A stretch of DNA of 13,790 bases from Natrinema soli (GCF_028618695.1 NZ_JAQIVI010000016.1:1-13790), one strand, 5' to 3'; shown: positions 5,268 to 12,467, numbered from the stretch's first letter. Numbers and translations: made by a program. The notes: generated by a model not told the origin, from the letters alone.

Positions 5268-7211
5268 TCAAAACCCGGCCTTCGCCAGTTCGTCGAGAAA
5301 AGCCGGTCGGTTCGAGTGCTTGTCCTTCAGGAAGTCGACGAACTCCTCAAACCGCTCTTCAGAGACGAGTTGCTGCATCTCTTCGAGGTGGTCGGCGATC
5401 TTCCGGTAGTGACGCCGCCCCGTCTCACCAGCGGCAAATGGGACGAGCAGTTCGCGGTAAAACTCGAAGTATTCGACCGGATCGACGGTTGCGATTGGAT
5501 CCCGATACCGGCGAACCCACGAGAGGTTCTCGCTGTCTTTCAGTTCCGCAAACGCATTTTCGAGGTCACCCTCGTGGACGTACATGGCGATGAGTTTCTG
5601 CCGGTCGTCCGCGAACTGTCGCTCAAACTCCTCGTAGAGTGACTGCCACTGCTCGTTGTCACAGATCTCTTTCAGATCATCGTAGGCTGCCCACTCGGTA
5701 TGTTCGAGAAACAGATTTTTCAGCGTGCGACGGTACGCATCTGAGTCGTGCCCGCGGTAGAGTTCGGAAGCGAGCCAGTGAAGATCGGCTGTCGACCGAA
5801 AGGTATCGATCCCATCTTCGAGAACCTCGATTGCACGGTCTTCGTTCCCCTCCTCGATCAATCGCTCAGCGTACTGCTTACAGAAGTGAGTGCTTTCGAG
5901 ATAGACCTCCTCGTACAGTGCTGACAGTGCCGCTTCCTCGGCGAGTTGCTTGAGGATATAGATGTACGTCGAGATGAGACACCGTACGCGAAGTGAGGAG
6001 GAAATCTCCGTCTCTCCAGCACTCGATTCGGTCGGTTCGGCAAATGCGGTGTGTGACTCGACGGTTGTCGGGTCGTCGACACGCAGCTCCTCGAAGACGT
6101 CGCCGACGAAGTACTCCAGTTTCAGTGTCCCGACTTCCAGGTGTTGGATGTCGAGCGTCCCACCAGTGAAGTCGTCGGGAGTGAGCGCCCCATCGGTGAA
6201 ATCCGAGGCATAGAGAATGTCGTCCGCTCGCTCACGGTGGTGTTCCGTGGGTTCTTCTGTCGACTGTTCGTCTGGCGATTGTTCGCCGGCAGTCGCAGCA
6301 TCGAGACTGATGTTGGAGACACGCTCGTCCAGTGCATCCAGCCAGTATTCGAGGTCGTCGATCGTCGTACAGAGTGTCCGCAGTCCGTCGTCGTAATAAT
6401 CGCTGGCGAAGCCGTGGTCGGCCTCGACGAAGCCGTCGCAGAGGTACTCGATGTACGGTCGCTTTTGTTCGTGGGTGGAAACGTGTTCCACGACCGTCTC
6501 CGCATACGATTCGATCGCCCGTTCTATCTCACGACCGTGGTATCCGCTGCTGTCGTCGACCCGGTTCAGGTTCTCACGGATCGCTTCAGCAATTGCCCGG
6601 TAGATGTCCGTCGCTGTCTGGAAGTTGCCGCGCTCCCGGTGAGTCTCAGCGAGGTCGTAGTACTGTGAGAAATCGACGTGCGTGTCGTATTCGACCATCC
6701 CGCGTCGGTCGGCAGCACTGTCGAACAGTCGGCCGATCTCCTGCTTGTAGTCGTAGACGCTTTTTCCCGTGTCTTCACCTGCGAACGCGATGAGGCGGTC
6801 GCGGATGTCGCGGTCATCCTCGATAATCTCAAGAAGGAAGGATCGAAGCTCGTCGGCTGCCATGTCCGCGACCAGTGGGTTGATGTCTCCCGTCTCCGAA
6901 AGAGTGCTATCTGGACCGGCGTCAGTCTCATCGTCCGTGTCGGTATCGCGGTCCTCGACGGTCAGCAGAACCGCGACGATGTGTTTGCAGTCTCCCGCGT
7001 AGTCGTACGGACAGCTACAGCGGGTGCGAACAGTATCGTTCGCAATGTCGACAGCCACCTCGTAGTAGTTAGAGCCACGAACGGTGGCCCTGACCTCCCC
7101 ACCGTCGATGTCGAGTTCCTGAACACGCTCTTGATGATAGTAGTTCACACCCCGTTGGAAGGACTGTTCGGTACAGAGCGACCGAATTTCTTCGCGGGTC
7201 GGATAGTCCAT
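5268..7211 (-). CDS. SWIM zinc-finger protein, long form (647 aa)
   Basis: The N-terminal SWIM zinc finger is C65-x-C67-x7-C75-x-H77 (CSCPYDYAGDCKH), preceded by a domain with RGVNYYHQERV and followed by an acidic linker (about 88-105). SWIM domains bind DNA or proteins and are common in haloarchaea. Residues ~110-270 (DELRSFLLEII, YKQEIGRLFDSAADRRG, FSQYYDLAETHRERG) align with the 266-aa SWIM protein at 10152-10952, so the two are paralogs. The C-terminal ~230 residues are helical and TPR-like (YAERLIEEGNEDRAIEVLEDGID, MYVHEGDLENAFAELKDS), which suggests a scaffold. ATG 7211 gives the family-typical start. It ends KAGF-TGA. A T4 run at the stop means one base less would extend the frame (see findings). 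Function unknown; nucleic-acid association is inferred from context. Confidence 0.8.
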   Translation of the reverse strand: MDYPTREEIRSLCTEQSFQRGVNYYHQERVQELDIDGGEVRATVRGSNYYEVAVDIANDTVRTRCSCPYDYAGDCKHIVAVLLTVEDRDTDTDDETDAGPDSTLSETGDINPLVADMAADELRSFLLEIIEDDRDIRDRLIAFAGEDTGKSVYDYKQEIGRLFDSAADRRGMVEYDTHVDFSQYYDLAETHRERGNFQTATDIYRAIAEAIRENLNRVDDSSGYHGREIERAIESYAETVVEHVSTHEQKRPYIEYLCDGFVEADHGFASDYYDDGLRTLCTTIDDLEYWLDALDERVSNISLDAATAGEQSPDEQSTEEPTEHHRERADDILYASDFTDGALTPDDFTGGTLDIQHLEVGTLKLEYFVGDVFEELRVDDPTTVESHTAFAEPTESSAGETEISSSLRVRCLISTYIYILKQLAEEAALSALYEEVYLESTHFCKQYAERLIEEGNEDRAIEVLEDGIDTFRSTADLHWLASELYRGHDSDAYRRTLKNLFLEHTEWAAYDDLKEICDNEQWQSLYEEFERQFADDRQKLIAMYVHEGDLENAFAELKDSENLSWVRRYRDPIATVDPVEYFEFYRELLVPFAAGETGRRHYRKIADHLEEMQQLVSEERFEEFVDFLKDKHSNRPAFLDELAKAGF

Positions 7212-7330
7212 ATGTTGCCGACGACTACTGTGCTGGTCCCTGAAAACGTGGCGCTAGCGTATCCCCATCGATCTGTGAAGTGCGGACCCGACAGATTGAA
7301 TCCCGCTTGGTGCCTGCGTTCAGACAGTTG

Positions 7331-7519
7331 ATGCGGCTCGAATTCGACGACGGCACGCTCGTCCTCCACGACGCACCCAAAACTGTCCCCTACGCGGAGT
7401 GGGACGATCGTGTCGACGAGTATCGCGCCCAGGCCTATCGATACCGCGAGATTCTCGACTGGGCTGGCCACTGGACAGACGGCGGTGAACAAGCCACACT
7501 CCACGATGGGTTTACCTAA
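7331..7519 (+). pseudogene. N-terminal fragment resembling an XPB/Rad25-type helicase
   Basis: From ATG 7331 the frame reads MRLEFDDGTLVLHDAP, then PYAEWDDRVDEYRAQAYRYREILDW. This resembles the N-terminal damage-recognition-like region of archaeal XPB/Rad25 helicases, where F-DGT, WD-RV and EYRA-AYRYR elements recur. No Walker A or other helicase motif follows. The frame ends after ~62 codons at a TAA (7517-7519) that falls inside the left tip of the IS element. In the reconstructed empty site the frame would still stop within about five codons, so truncation pre-dates the insertion. An unrelated small ORF cannot be excluded. Confidence 0.45.
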
Positions 7520-7534
7520 ATCGAGGCGCTAATG

Positions 7535-7575
7535 CCCCTTCCTCAGCGAGCGCCGAAGGCGCGAGCAGGGAGGGG
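7535..7575 (+). repeat. Left-end subterminal hairpin of the IS1341-type element
   Basis: CCCCTTCCT (7535-7543) pairs with AGGGAGGGG (7567-7575) with one G-T wobble. After a two-base bulge, GC and then GCGCC-gaa-GGCGC pair across a tandem G-A internal loop. Such imperfect subterminal hairpins are the strand-recognition sites of IS200/IS605 elements. Confidence 0.6.
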
Positions 7576-7668
7576 ATACAGCGTCGCTCGTGTTTCTTGG
7601 ACTGTTCTACAGCAGGCCCGCAGGCCCACGCTATCAGTAGCTGAGTATCTACGAGGTAGATACACTCA

Positions 7669-7818
7669 ATGGATCGGTACGAGGTCGAAGGACACGAAGT
7701 CCTCGAAGCCGAAGTCAAACCGACCGGCAACGGTGCGCACATCTACGTCCCGAAAGTGTGGACTGGCGCGACCGTCAAAGTCGTCCGCGTCACCGATCCA
7801 AACGACGAAGACGAGTAG
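7669..7818 (+). CDS. DUF2080-type transposon-associated small protein, 49 aa
   Basis: The ORF reads MDRYEVEGHEVLEAEVKPTG, NGAHIYVPKVWTGATVKVV and ends DPNDEDE. It matches the small DUF2080-type proteins placed directly before tnpB in haloarchaeal IS1341-type elements. The beta-rich VKPTGNGAHIYVPKVW core with a GATVKVVRV end suggests a small AbrB-like or SH3-like fold. Its function is unknown; DNA or RNA binding is a guess. It is intact, ends 3 bp before the tnpB start and is too short for routine ORF cut-offs. It starts at ATG 7669, with no strong Shine-Dalgarno. Confidence 0.75.
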   Translation: MDRYEVEGHEVLEAEVKPTGNGAHIYVPKVWTGATVKVVRVTDPNDEDE

Positions 7819-7821
7819 ACC

Positions 7822-9050
7822 ATGCGCTACAACTACAGGTATCGGCTCAATCCGACCGACGAACTCCACGAACGGTTATCGTGGACTGTCGATACCTGTC
7901 GATAGGTCTACAACCACTTTCTGCACCGACTCAACCGAGAGGACAGCACAACCGCCTACTCCGAGCAATCGGTCCTTCCCGACCTCAAACGCGAGTGGAC
8001 CGACCTGAAACAAGTCCACTCGAAGGTGCTGCAGAAGGTCGTACAGCGGTTGTACGACAACCTCTCAACACTGACGGGGCGGAAGGACAACGGCTACCGC
8101 GTCGGGGAACTCAAGTGGAAAGGCCCGCAAGAATATCGTTCGATCAAGTACAGTCAAACCGGCTTCGAACTCAAAAACACGAGTGGCCGTACTGTACTTT
8201 CTCTTTCAAAAATCGGCGATATTCCGCTAGTCTACACCGCGACGTTCCCGACGGCGCGACGATCAAAGAAGTCGTCGTCAAGCAGGAACCGACCGGCGAG
8301 TGGTTCGCCGTTCTCGGAATCGAAACCGAGGACGACGCACCACCGAAGCCCAAGAAACTCGAGGACTGTGTCGGGATCGACGTGGGAATCCTCACGTATG
8401 CTCACGACAGCGACGGGACCGCAGTCGAGTCACCGGACCTCTCAGCCGAACGCGACCGACTGGAACGCGAGCAACGCAAACTCTCGCACAAAGAACACGG
8501 GTCGTCGAACTACCGCAAGCAACAGCGCATCGTCGCCAAACGTCACGCCGATCTGCAACGGAAGCGCCGGGACTTCTTGCACAAGCTCTCGAACCACTAC
8601 GCTCGGGAGTGCGACCTTGTGGCCGTCGAAGACCTCGACGCCAAGGGGTTGATGGAACTCCCATCGAACAGCCGGAACCGTGCCGGAGCAGCGTGGGGAA
8701 CGTTCCTCCGAATGCTCAAGTACAAGTGCGAACGCGAAGGCACGCACTTCGTCGCCGTCGATCCAGCCGGGACGACCAAAGAGTGTGCAGCGTGCGGTAT
8801 CTCGACAGACAAACCGTTGTGGGTCCGCGAGCACTCGTGTCCGTCGTGCGGATTCACGTCCGACAGGGATTGGAATGCTGCCTACAACATCTTGGTAGGT
8901 GGACTGAAGCAAGTAGGGACGGGCTGTCCCGAATCAACGCCTGCGGAGACTGCGCTCCCTACGGGAACCGATTCGGTTCCTGCAAAGCGCGTCGTGGAAA
9001 CAGGAAGCCCCACCCTCACGGAGCGAACGGCGCAAGCCGTGAGCGAGTAG
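7822..9050 (+). pseudogene. tnpB: tnpB (RNA-guided nuclease TnpB), broken by a nonsense codon and a frameshift
   Basis: TnpB is the RNA-guided RuvC-type nuclease of IS200/IS605 elements. From ATG 7822 the frame reads MRYNYRYRLNPTDELHERL, then TAG at codon 28 (7903-7905) where CAG is expected before VYNHFLHRLN. It resumes to LSKIGDIPLVY, where one C is missing near 8236 (expected YHRDVPDG), and the rest continues in another frame to 9050. The catalytic residues remain: D in GIDVGI (8379-8381), E in VAVEDLDAKG (8628-8630), and D in SDRDWNAAYN (8868-8870). The zinc finger CAACG to CPSCG also remains. The intact 3' two-thirds suggests recent decay. Two short proteins are possible, but a working nuclease is unlikely unless both lesions are bypassed. 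Confidence 0.85.
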
Positions 9051-9057
9051 GGTGGGG
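9008..9057 (+). ncRNA. Right-end hairpin and candidate omega-RNA 3' scaffold
   Basis: CCCCACCCT (9008-9016) and AGGGTGGGG (9049-9057) form a perfect 9-bp stem that encloses a second hairpin, ACGGC-GCAA-GCCGT (9027-9040), with a GCAA tetraloop. The stem overlaps the tnpB stop codon. In this family the guide (omega) RNA derives from the tnpB 3' end and right end, so the structure is the likely scaffold, with the guide taken from flanking DNA after the tip (about 9068 onward). Expression is inferred. Confidence 0.45.
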
Positions 9058-9063
9058 AGGAAG

Positions 9064-10095
9064 TCACAGGACGATATCGTTGAATTCCCAGTCGTCGGGT
9101 AATTGGCGGGCGAGACCACAGTCGACGACGACGGTCTGGAGTCGCTTTCGAACCGCGGGGTCCCAGTCGAAGCCCTCCTCGTGGAACTCGGGAAACAGCG
9201 TCTCCAGATCCCAGTAATCGCTCGTATCGGGCGGGTAGCCGTCGTCGATTCGCCCGAGAATATGGAGGATCTGGGACGGGTCCGAGACGATGCCCGCAGC
9301 AAACAAGGCTTCGATGAGGTCCGTCGCAGCGTGCTGGTCGGCGTGGAATGCGTGTTCGATCGCTGTGCTCGCCCAGATCTCGTACTCGCCGTCGACGAGT
9401 GTCTCGATAGTGTCCACGAACGGGCGCTCAGGATGGCCGATGCCCCAGCCGTAGCTCATCGAATCGATCCAAGGATGTGTGTCTCCAGGATGGCGGTGGA
9501 ACGGCAGCAGGTAGTCGAGTGCATCGGCTGGGATCGCCTTGACGCCATCGGTACGGCGCGTGCGAACCAGCTGTTTACCAGTCACAGTCGCGAGCACGTG
9601 GCTGACGTGTGGATACTCCTCATACTCGCCCCGTTCCACGCCGTCGAACGCCTCGTGTTCGGGATAGGTCTCGAAGTCATACGTGGCTTCTGGCCAGTAC
9701 GCCTCCAATATGTCGAGCAGGAACGCCCACCCTTCCCGCTGGACGACTGTTTCGAGACCCTCGACTGCCGGGCCGTGGAACACGCGATGGAATCCCCAGT
9801 ACTCTCCGTCCTCGGTCTTTGCCCACTCCTCGGCGAGGCGGCGCTCGTACTGCGCGAGTGCCTGATAGACGGCCATCTCCTCGCCCTGCTGTGCTTGGTC
9901 TATGGCGTCGGTCAGGTCGTCGCTGGCGTTTCGTTTGACTCTCTTGGTCGTCTCGTGTTCTTGCTTTCTGATTTCAGCCCTGTTCTCCTCGAATAGTTCA
10001 TCGTCCGAGGTGGGTTCATCGTCCGGACAGTCGTGCAGGCGCAGGCTCGACAGCGTGTCGAAACCCTCACCGCAATCCTCACAAGTGTGGGACAT
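9064..10095 (-). CDS. C2H2-like zinc-finger protein, 343 aa
   Basis: The N-terminus reads MSHTCEDCGEGFDTLSSLRL, a single zinc finger with C5-x2-C8, H21 and C23 (C2HC variant of the C2H2 type). A lysine- and acid-rich helical linker follows (about 40-80), then a ~250-residue domain with many W, H and Y residues (GEYWGFHRVFHGPAVEGL, EGWAFLLDILEAYWPEATYDF, YLLPFHRHPGDTHPWIDSM, SDYWDLETLFPEFHEEGFDW). I do not recognise this domain by name. It looks like a folded regulatory or enzymatic module with H/D/E-rich motifs. I chose ATG 10095 because the finger begins there; an in-frame start 33 nt upstream exists. It follows the 266-aa SWIM gene by 56 bp on the same strand. Its TGA stop overlaps the right tip of the IS element. 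Confidence 0.7.
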   Translation of the reverse strand: MSHTCEDCGEGFDTLSSLRLHDCPDDEPTSDDELFEENRAEIRKQEHETTKRVKRNASDDLTDAIDQAQQGEEMAVYQALAQYERRLAEEWAKTEDGEYWGFHRVFHGPAVEGLETVVQREGWAFLLDILEAYWPEATYDFETYPEHEAFDGVERGEYEEYPHVSHVLATVTGKQLVRTRRTDGVKAIPADALDYLLPFHRHPGDTHPWIDSMSYGWGIGHPERPFVDTIETLVDGEYEIWASTAIEHAFHADQHAATDLIEALFAAGIVSDPSQILHILGRIDDGYPPDTSDYWDLETLFPEFHEEGFDWDPAVRKRLQTVVVDCGLARQLPDDWEFNDIVL

Positions 10096-10151
10096 TATGA
10101 TTGTCGCTACGTTCCTGACTGCAATCAAAACCCGGGGCAGTCGTCAGAAAT

Positions 10152-10952
10152 CTATTTTTCGTATCGCTCTTCGAGTTCGTCGAGTGCGCGCCAGAATTGC
10201 TCGCTGTTGAGCGCTGGGTCTGTCGACGTCCGCGCTTCTAGTGCGCCGGCGTACGTGTCGAACTCTTCAGGACTTGGATCGGTTGCCAAGACACAGTCAG
10301 CGTAGCCATCGATCGCAGTCTGGATGGTCCGTGCGTAGTGATCGTAGGAACCATCGACCCAGCTGTACTTCTCGTCGACCTCCTCAAACACCGCTCGATA
10401 GACGGTCGCAGCGGCCAGATACCGGTCGCGGTCACGATACTGCTCGGCGATATCGAAAAACCGGGAGAAGTCGATGGCGTCGTACACACCAGGGTCGGCG
10501 TGTTGCTCGAACAGTTGCGCGATCTCTTCGCGATACTCGTCGACCGATTTGTGGTCGTCGCCGAACTGCGCGAGAAACTGCTCGCGTAACTCTGCGTGCT
10601 CGGCCAAAGCGTCACGCACGAATCCCCGCAGGTCGTCGGCTGACACGTCGTCGAGAACCGTCTCGACATCCTTGCTTTCGTCCTGTGGCGGATTCGCGGC
10701 GATGTCCAGCAAAACCGCGACGACGTGCTTGCAGTCGCCACCACCGTCATACGGGCAGGTACACCGTGTGTCGATGCTCCGCCCGCCGAATTCGATAGTC
10801 ACGTCGTTCAGTTTCGAACCGCTGACAGCCGCAGTCACGAGGTCGTCGAACCGATCGAGGCGCTGAATCCGCCCCTCATCGCGGTAGTCTTGGCCACGCT
10901 TGAACACTGCGTCCGTGCTCCGATTCTGGATGGTTTCCCTGTCAACGTTCAC
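10152..10952 (-). CDS. SWIM zinc-finger protein, short form (266 aa)
   Basis: The SWIM motif is C64-x-C66-x7-C74-x-H76 (CTCPYDGGGDCKH), preceded by a KRGQDYRDEGRIQRL domain and followed by an acidic spacer. A helical region (VSADDLRGFVRDALAEHA, YREEIAQLFEQHADPG, FSRFFDIAEQYRDRDRY, TAIDGYADCVL) lines up with the long SWIM protein at 5268-7211, so the two are paralogs. This one ends about where the long form's TPR-like tail begins. It starts at GTG 10952, with GGTGAG seven nt upstream as a likely Shine-Dalgarno. It lies 23 bp downstream of the helicase remnant's stop and 56 bp upstream of the C2H2-like gene, giving a tight minus-strand operon order. Confidence 0.8.
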   Translation of the reverse strand: MNVDRETIQNRSTDAVFKRGQDYRDEGRIQRLDRFDDLVTAAVSGSKLNDVTIEFGGRSIDTRCTCPYDGGGDCKHVVAVLLDIAANPPQDESKDVETVLDDVSADDLRGFVRDALAEHAELREQFLAQFGDDHKSVDEYREEIAQLFEQHADPGVYDAIDFSRFFDIAEQYRDRDRYLAAATVYRAVFEEVDEKYSWVDGSYDHYARTIQTAIDGYADCVLATDPSPEEFDTYAGALEARTSTDPALNSEQFWRALDELEERYEK

Positions 10953-10975
10953 GTCTCACCGTTTGACGCGGGAGC

Positions 10976-11886
10976 CTAATCGGACTTCGGTGTTGCATCG
11001 TCAGCCTGCCGGCTCAGATCGGCCAGTGCCATCGTGAGCGTCGCCGCGAGGCGCTTGTCAAGCGGCTCGTTCGCCCGGCCACAGTGGGGTTGACTGGATA
11101 CAGGCCGGACACCCGTTGAAACACCCGCAATCGGCGAGCAGTTCCCACGTGTGTTGGAACAGTTCCTCGATGTGGTCGTATCCGTTCTGGGCCAGTCCGA
11201 CCCCACCGCGGTAGCTGTCGTAGATGAACAGCGCACTCGTCTCTGCCTGAGGATGGTCCGTCGTCGAGACACTCCCGACATCACGTCGGTCGCAGAGAAT
11301 AACGAGTGGGAACGTTGCGACGAGGGCGTGCTGGACGGCGTGGAGACCTCCTTCGAACGATCCGGACATCGTCTGCATGAGCCGTTCGAGCCCCGGTGGG
11401 AGTGTCACGTACAATGCCCGCGTTGACAGCGTTGTTTCGGGCAGGTTGAGTGACTCCTCGATCAGAATCTCTCCCGTTCGGTGGTCGCGCCGCTGAAACC
11501 CGGTGACCTGTTTCCATCGAGTTACGTCCGCGAAGTGAACAGTAACGTCGTCTCGCGTCGCCAGTGGTTTGGTGGCGATATCTTCCTCGATGGTCATCGA
11601 CTCCTCGTACTGGACGCGGGTCTGGTAGTCGCTTTCCGTCGGAGTGAGCCACGCCACGTCGCGGTCCAGGTCGAGTGACTGGACCTCGTAGTTGCGGCCC
11701 TGATGATGATAGATTGGTCGCGTCGCAAAGTCCTCTAGAGTTCGGTAGCAACTGACTCCCGTGAGGACGGGGTCACCTCTGGTGTCCACCCGAGGTGCTC
11801 CATCCACGCCACAATTGACGTGCGGTTCACGATTAGCATCGACGACCGGAAACTCTAGACCGCTTTGAGACGGCACCAACTTCTTT
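10976..11886 (-). pseudogene. C-terminal part of an MrfA/Hrq1-type helicase (DUF1998), truncated and frameshifted
   Basis: The fragment begins GLEFPVVD and carries the C-terminal hallmarks of DUF1998 helicases: LEDFATRPIYHHQGR, TLSTRALYVTLPPGL, GGLHAVQHALVATFPLV, LCDRRDVG, FIYDSYRGGVGL. The cysteine cluster is CGCFNGCPACIQS, then PHCGRANEPLDKRLAATL. The last block is in another frame: one extra base at 11090-11093 breaks CIQS-PHCG. MrfA/Hrq1 proteins are SF2 repair helicases whose C-terminal cysteines hold zinc. The ATPase core is missing. The open frame stops at TAG 11892-11894 inside a solo IS right end, so the 5' part was lost there. The ending lies 23 bp before the SWIM gene. DrmB-type DUF1998 proteins were considered, but the Hrq1/MrfA pattern fits better. 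Confidence 0.75.
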
Positions 11887-11945
11887 GTGAACTATCCCGC
11901 CCTACTCGCCGCCTTCGGCGGCTCCTTGAGGGTGGGGGCTTGGCA
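11887..11945 (-). mobile_element. Solo right end of an IS1341-type element (minus orientation)
   Basis: On the minus strand a tnpB-tail-like frame ends in GGCGGCGAG-TAG, with an inner hairpin GCCGCC-ttc-GGCGGC (11908-11922, plus-strand reading). An outer stem pairs CCCGCCCT (11896-11903) with AGGGTGGG (11929-11936), with a G-T wobble. The tip ends in TCAC, then the helicase fragment begins. This is the same architecture and signature as the complete element's right end. The remainder of the element is missing: beyond ~11955 the hexamer array begins. Confidence 0.65.
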
Positions 11946-11968
11946 CCCTCACCGCCACCGCTAAGACA

Positions 11969-12064
11969 TATTCGAAAACGCAATCGCAAACGTAAGCGCA
12001 AACGCAAATGAATGCGGAAGCGAAAGCGGAGACGCGAACGATAACGAGAACGTGTGCGATACCG
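11969..12064. repeat. Hexanucleotide array (16 units), candidate plasmid centromere
   Basis: Sixteen back-to-back 6-bp units run without a gap from 11969 to 12064. Fifteen end in CG (the exception is caaatg), with consensus NAAACG/NNARCG, for example aaaacg, caatcg, caaacg, taagcg, caaacg, gaagcg, aaagcg, cgaacg, ataacg, agaacg. The array begins 10 bp after the stop of the parB-like gene. The core GCAAACG also occurs in the palindrome before parA. Short phased repeats bound by a small ParB are typical of type Ib partition sites. Binding here is inferred. Confidence 0.7.
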
Positions 12065-12074
12065 AAAAGGAGTG

Positions 12075-12467
12075 TTACAGGTTCTGCCGGGCGTGTTCAC
12101 CAACAGCGTCGTTCAAGTCGACCATCGTCTCCTCGGCAGCAGCCTGGAACCCGACACGGAGGGCAAGCCGGACGATTTCACTTCGGTCGAACACCTCGGA
12201 GTGCTTGCGCCCGAGTTCGTCCTCGAGTGCCTGTCCGACCGACTGCATTTTGTCTTCGTTCCTGTCGGCATCGAGCGTCGCCAGTAACGCGGCGATCGGT
12301 TGGTCACGGACAGCGATCGTCTTCCCCAACTCGCCCTGTTCGATCGCCTCGAGCGCGTCGACGATCTCGTCGGTGAACGTCATCGGCCCCTCGGTGTCGA
12401 CCTCGTCGTTGCGGTCGCCGCGTTGGGTCGCTGCTTTGAGTTCCTCGAGTTCGGCATCGTCGGTCAT
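12075..12467 (-). CDS. Small ParB-like (centromere-binding) partner of ParA, 130 aa
   Basis: The acidic 130-aa protein begins MTDDAELEELKAATQRGD, has a middle helix FTDEIVDALEAIEQGELGKTIAVRDQ, and a C-terminal segment DRSEIVRLALRVGFQAAAEET that resembles the helices of ribbon-helix-helix or related DNA-binding folds. No known ParB family is recognised. It overlaps the parA stop by 4 bp (ATGA), the standard arrangement for translational coupling of ParA with its centromere-binding partner. Small, acidic ParA-adjacent partners are usual for haloarchaeal plasmids. The assignment rests mainly on position. The repeat array starts just past its stop, consistent with its being a centromere. Confidence 0.65.
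   Translation of the reverse strand: MTDDAELEELKAATQRGDRNDEVDTEGPMTFTDEIVDALEAIEQGELGKTIAVRDQPIAALLATLDADRNEDKMQSVGQALEDELGRKHSEVFDRSEIVRLALRVGFQAAAEETMVDLNDAVGEHARQNL

Larger units (their letters stand above)
7515..9067 (+). mobile_element. IS200/IS605-family, IS1341-type element (TnpB-only, decayed)
   Basis: The element holds a left-end hairpin (7535-7575), a 49-aa partner ORF, a broken tnpB and a right-end hairpin overlapping the tnpB stop. There is no tnpA transposase, so it would be non-autonomous. The left flank ends in TTTAC (7510-7514), a target-type pentanucleotide used by IS605-group elements. The left hairpin starts 20 nt inside that point. The right tip is placed after TCAC (9064-9067) because the solo right end near 11887 has the same AGTTCAC spacing after its hairpin. 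No target duplication is expected for this family. Boundaries are inferred and could be off by a few bases. Confidence 0.75.

Noticed and set aside
8300..9217. 305-aa plus-strand open frame over tnpB
   Set aside because: It is in a different frame from the TnpB catalytic motifs and is R-rich without domain similarity.
5268..11886. DISARM-like defence system (DUF1998 plus helicase)
   Set aside because: No methyltransferase, phospholipase D-type protein or DrmA helicase is present, and the DUF1998 fragment looks like MrfA/Hrq1 rather than DrmB.
11969..12064. CRISPR array
   Set aside because: The units are 6 bp with no spacers, and no cas genes are visible.
11855..12103. Arginine-rich minus-strand open frame with an alternating R-x-R-x pattern
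   Set aside because: The pattern is the direct translation of the 6-bp repeat array and the IS right end, not a protein-coding signal.
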